Shown: piece by piece, positions 4,897 to 5,907 of the stretch | Layout: every line of letters begins with the position of its first letter | Numbering within the stretch: position 1 is the stretch's first letter | Source: an uncultured Porphyromonadaceae bacterium | GTDB lineage: Bacteria > Bacteroidota > Bacteroidia > Bacteroidales > Barnesiellaceae_A | Reading direction: 5' to 3' | Length of the DNA stretch: 5,907 nt | Assembly: GCA_900542255.1 (NCBI GenBank) | Contig: UQMR01000100.1 | Location: 1 to 5,907 of the forward strand | Position numbers and translations under genes: made by a program | The notes under the pieces: generated by a model | Told to the model about the DNA's origin: nothing | Seen by the model: only the letters and a program-made list of their open reading frames with translations | Databases searched by the model: none

Positions 4897-5907
4897 ATGA
4901 GAGTGCAGTCGCGAATATGTGTTGCGGCTCTATGGGTCGTGTCGTTTTTTGCGTGCGTAGCAGAAGTGACGGTATCGGCCGTTACGGGTACTTCGTGTCG
5001 AGTGTCGTGGAATGCCGTAGAGGGAGCCGAGAGTTATTATGTAAGGGTCGGAGAGGCGGCCGAGCCGTTTCTGTTGGCCTTGAATATGGCCGATTATGAC
5101 AGCGATGCAGCCTGCCGGCAAGCATTGGAGTCTTGCGGAGTATCATTTTCCAATATAGCACTGTTTACGTATTCCGGTTATACGGTTTATGGTATCTGTT
5201 TGGGAGATGATTGGTCGCGTGGCTATATAAAGTTGCCGGCTGTTCCGCGCTCGGGCGTTTACAGGTTGTCGGTATCGGGATATGCCTATGCTCCCGACGT
5301 ATATGCTACGCTTTATGTATATGAGAATGCCCCCGACGGCAGTTTATTGCAATACATGAAGTTTTGCAATTATGACGATTATTATGAGCCCGAGCAATTT
5401 GAATGCTCTCTGTTGCTCGAAGCCGGTACACAGCTTGTGTTGTCGGCCGGGCTGCAAAATATTGCCGGGGCAGGGGATGCCAACGGTCGTATTATCTTGC
5501 ATGATATTGCCTTAGAGGAGTTTTCAGCGCCGGATACTGCGCTTCCGCTTTTTCAGGAACAATATGACGCGCATACATTTTCATGCGAAGTAGAGAATCT
5601 GCAACCCGATGTGGTCTATTGTTGTGAGGTGACGGCAACGGCCGACGGTGAAGAGGTGGTCGATACGGCCTGTTTTGCCACGCTCCCTTGTACCGAAGTA
5701 TATCCTTTGCCCGACAGTGAGATAGGCTATTCCGCCATTGACGTTACAAGCCGTATGTGCGTTACCTTTCCGCAGCCGGTGAAGTCTTGTGATGTTGCCA
5801 AGGTTATGATAACACCTCAGAATTGGACGTTGGCCGAGGGTGAAACGCAAGCGGCGGTAAGGCTGTTGGATAGCAACGATGACAAGAGTGTGGTTTTCCA
5901 AGTCAAC
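4897..5907 (+). CDS. Secreted fibronectin-III-like, cysteine-rich protein of unknown function (3' end outside window)
   Basis: The frame from ATG 4897 stays open for 337 codons to the last base, so the C-terminus is missing. The N-terminus is a signal peptide: Arg2 and Arg6, hydrophobic core about 7-22, likely cleavage after Ala22 or Ala28. FFAC (17-20) is a poor lipobox, so a lipoprotein is less likely. Residues 23-53 read like the first half of an Fn3 domain (VTGTSCRVSWNAVEGAESYY at 29-48; Trp38). Residues 227-264 read like the second half (FSCEVENLQPDVVYCCEV, then FATLP). Between them lies a beta-rich insert (about 54-225) whose features GYIKLPAV, YATLYVYEN and ILHDIALEEF suggest a jelly-roll fold. 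A further domain starts at about 266. Thirteen Cys follow residue 28. No catalytic motif is recognised. It starts 30 nt after mscL with no terminator between. Surface adhesion or glycan binding is only a guess. Confidence 0.85.
   Translation, partial: MRVQSRICVAALWVVSFFACVAEVTVSAVTGTSCRVSWNAVEGAESYYVRVGEAAEPFLLALNMADYDSDAACRQALESCGVSFSNIALFTYSGYTVYGICLGDDWSRGYIKLPAVPRSGVYRLSVSGYAYAPDVYATLYVYENAPDGSLLQYMKFCNYDDYYEPEQFECSLLLEAGTQLVLSAGLQNIAGAGDANGRIILHDIALEEFSAPDTALPLFQEQYDAHTFSCEVENLQPDVVYCCEVTATADGEEVVDTACFATLPCTEVYPLPDSEIGYSAIDVTSRMCVTFPQPVKSCDVAKVMITPQNWTLAEGETQAAVRLLDSNDDKSVVFQVN

Noticed and set aside
4953..4956. Lipoprotein attachment at Cys20 of the last gene
   Set aside because: FFAC (residues 17-20) has Phe at -3 and -2, a poor lipobox, and better signal peptidase I sites lie at Ala22 and Ala28; not excluded, but not favoured.
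4917..5099. 60-codon + frame starting inside the secreted protein gene
   Set aside because: It overlaps the signal peptide and first Fn3-like strands of the 337-codon frame in another phase, and the product is Arg/Gly-rich shadow sequence.
5581..5901. 106-codon minus-strand frame within the last gene
   Set aside because: It lies opposite the long + frame from 4897, which has a signal peptide and Fn3-like sequence; the antisense product shows no domain or signal.

Overview
The window looks like a piece of a Bacteroidota chromosome, most likely order Bacteroidales. Three things point there: several predicted proteins (UvrC, Dtd, DeoC) read like Bacteroides-type family members; starts are mostly preceded by AT-rich sequence rather than a Shine-Dalgarno site; and a promoter of the Bacteroides type (GTTG, 20-nt spacer, TACTTTTG) lies upstream of mscL. 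The genus cannot be fixed by eye. All six recognisable genes lie on the + strand, and no mobile element, tRNA, rRNA or CRISPR array was seen.

Layout. Positions 1-297 hold the 3' part of apt (adenine phosphoribosyltransferase). uvrC (302-2110) follows after 4 nt, starts with GTG, and ends at a good intrinsic terminator (2133-2160). A 324-nt intergenic stretch carries an 11-bp direct repeat with a 25-bp period and a 14-bp perfect palindrome just before dtd. A tight cluster follows: dtd (2435-2887), a short MazG-type nucleotide pyrophosphohydrolase (2889-3221) and deoC (3208-4095). dtd and mazG are 1 nt apart, and mazG overlaps deoC. A 321-nt intergenic stretch then holds two successive hairpins, the promoter-like element and a possible 11-codon leader ORF. 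mscL (4417-4866) is next. After 30 nt comes a long reading frame from 4897 that stays open to the last base of the window (337 codons, no stop). It encodes a secreted, cysteine-rich, fibronectin-III-like protein of unknown function.

How the genes fit together. apt and deoC belong to base and nucleoside salvage. The MazG-like protein probably hydrolyses non-canonical or surplus NTPs. Dtd removes D-amino acids from tRNA, and UvrC makes the incisions in nucleotide excision repair. Together they form a housekeeping and quality-control neighbourhood, probably as two transcripts (apt-uvrC and dtd-mazG-deoC). mscL (osmotic safety valve) and the secreted protein form a third, envelope-related unit that could be co-transcribed.

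Most of the window is ordinary core genome. The least explained part is the open frame from 4897: its fibronectin-III-like sequence appears split into N- and C-terminal halves around a beta-rich insert of about 170 residues. The two intergenic regions contain small structured elements worth a comparative look. No clearly new biological system is visible.
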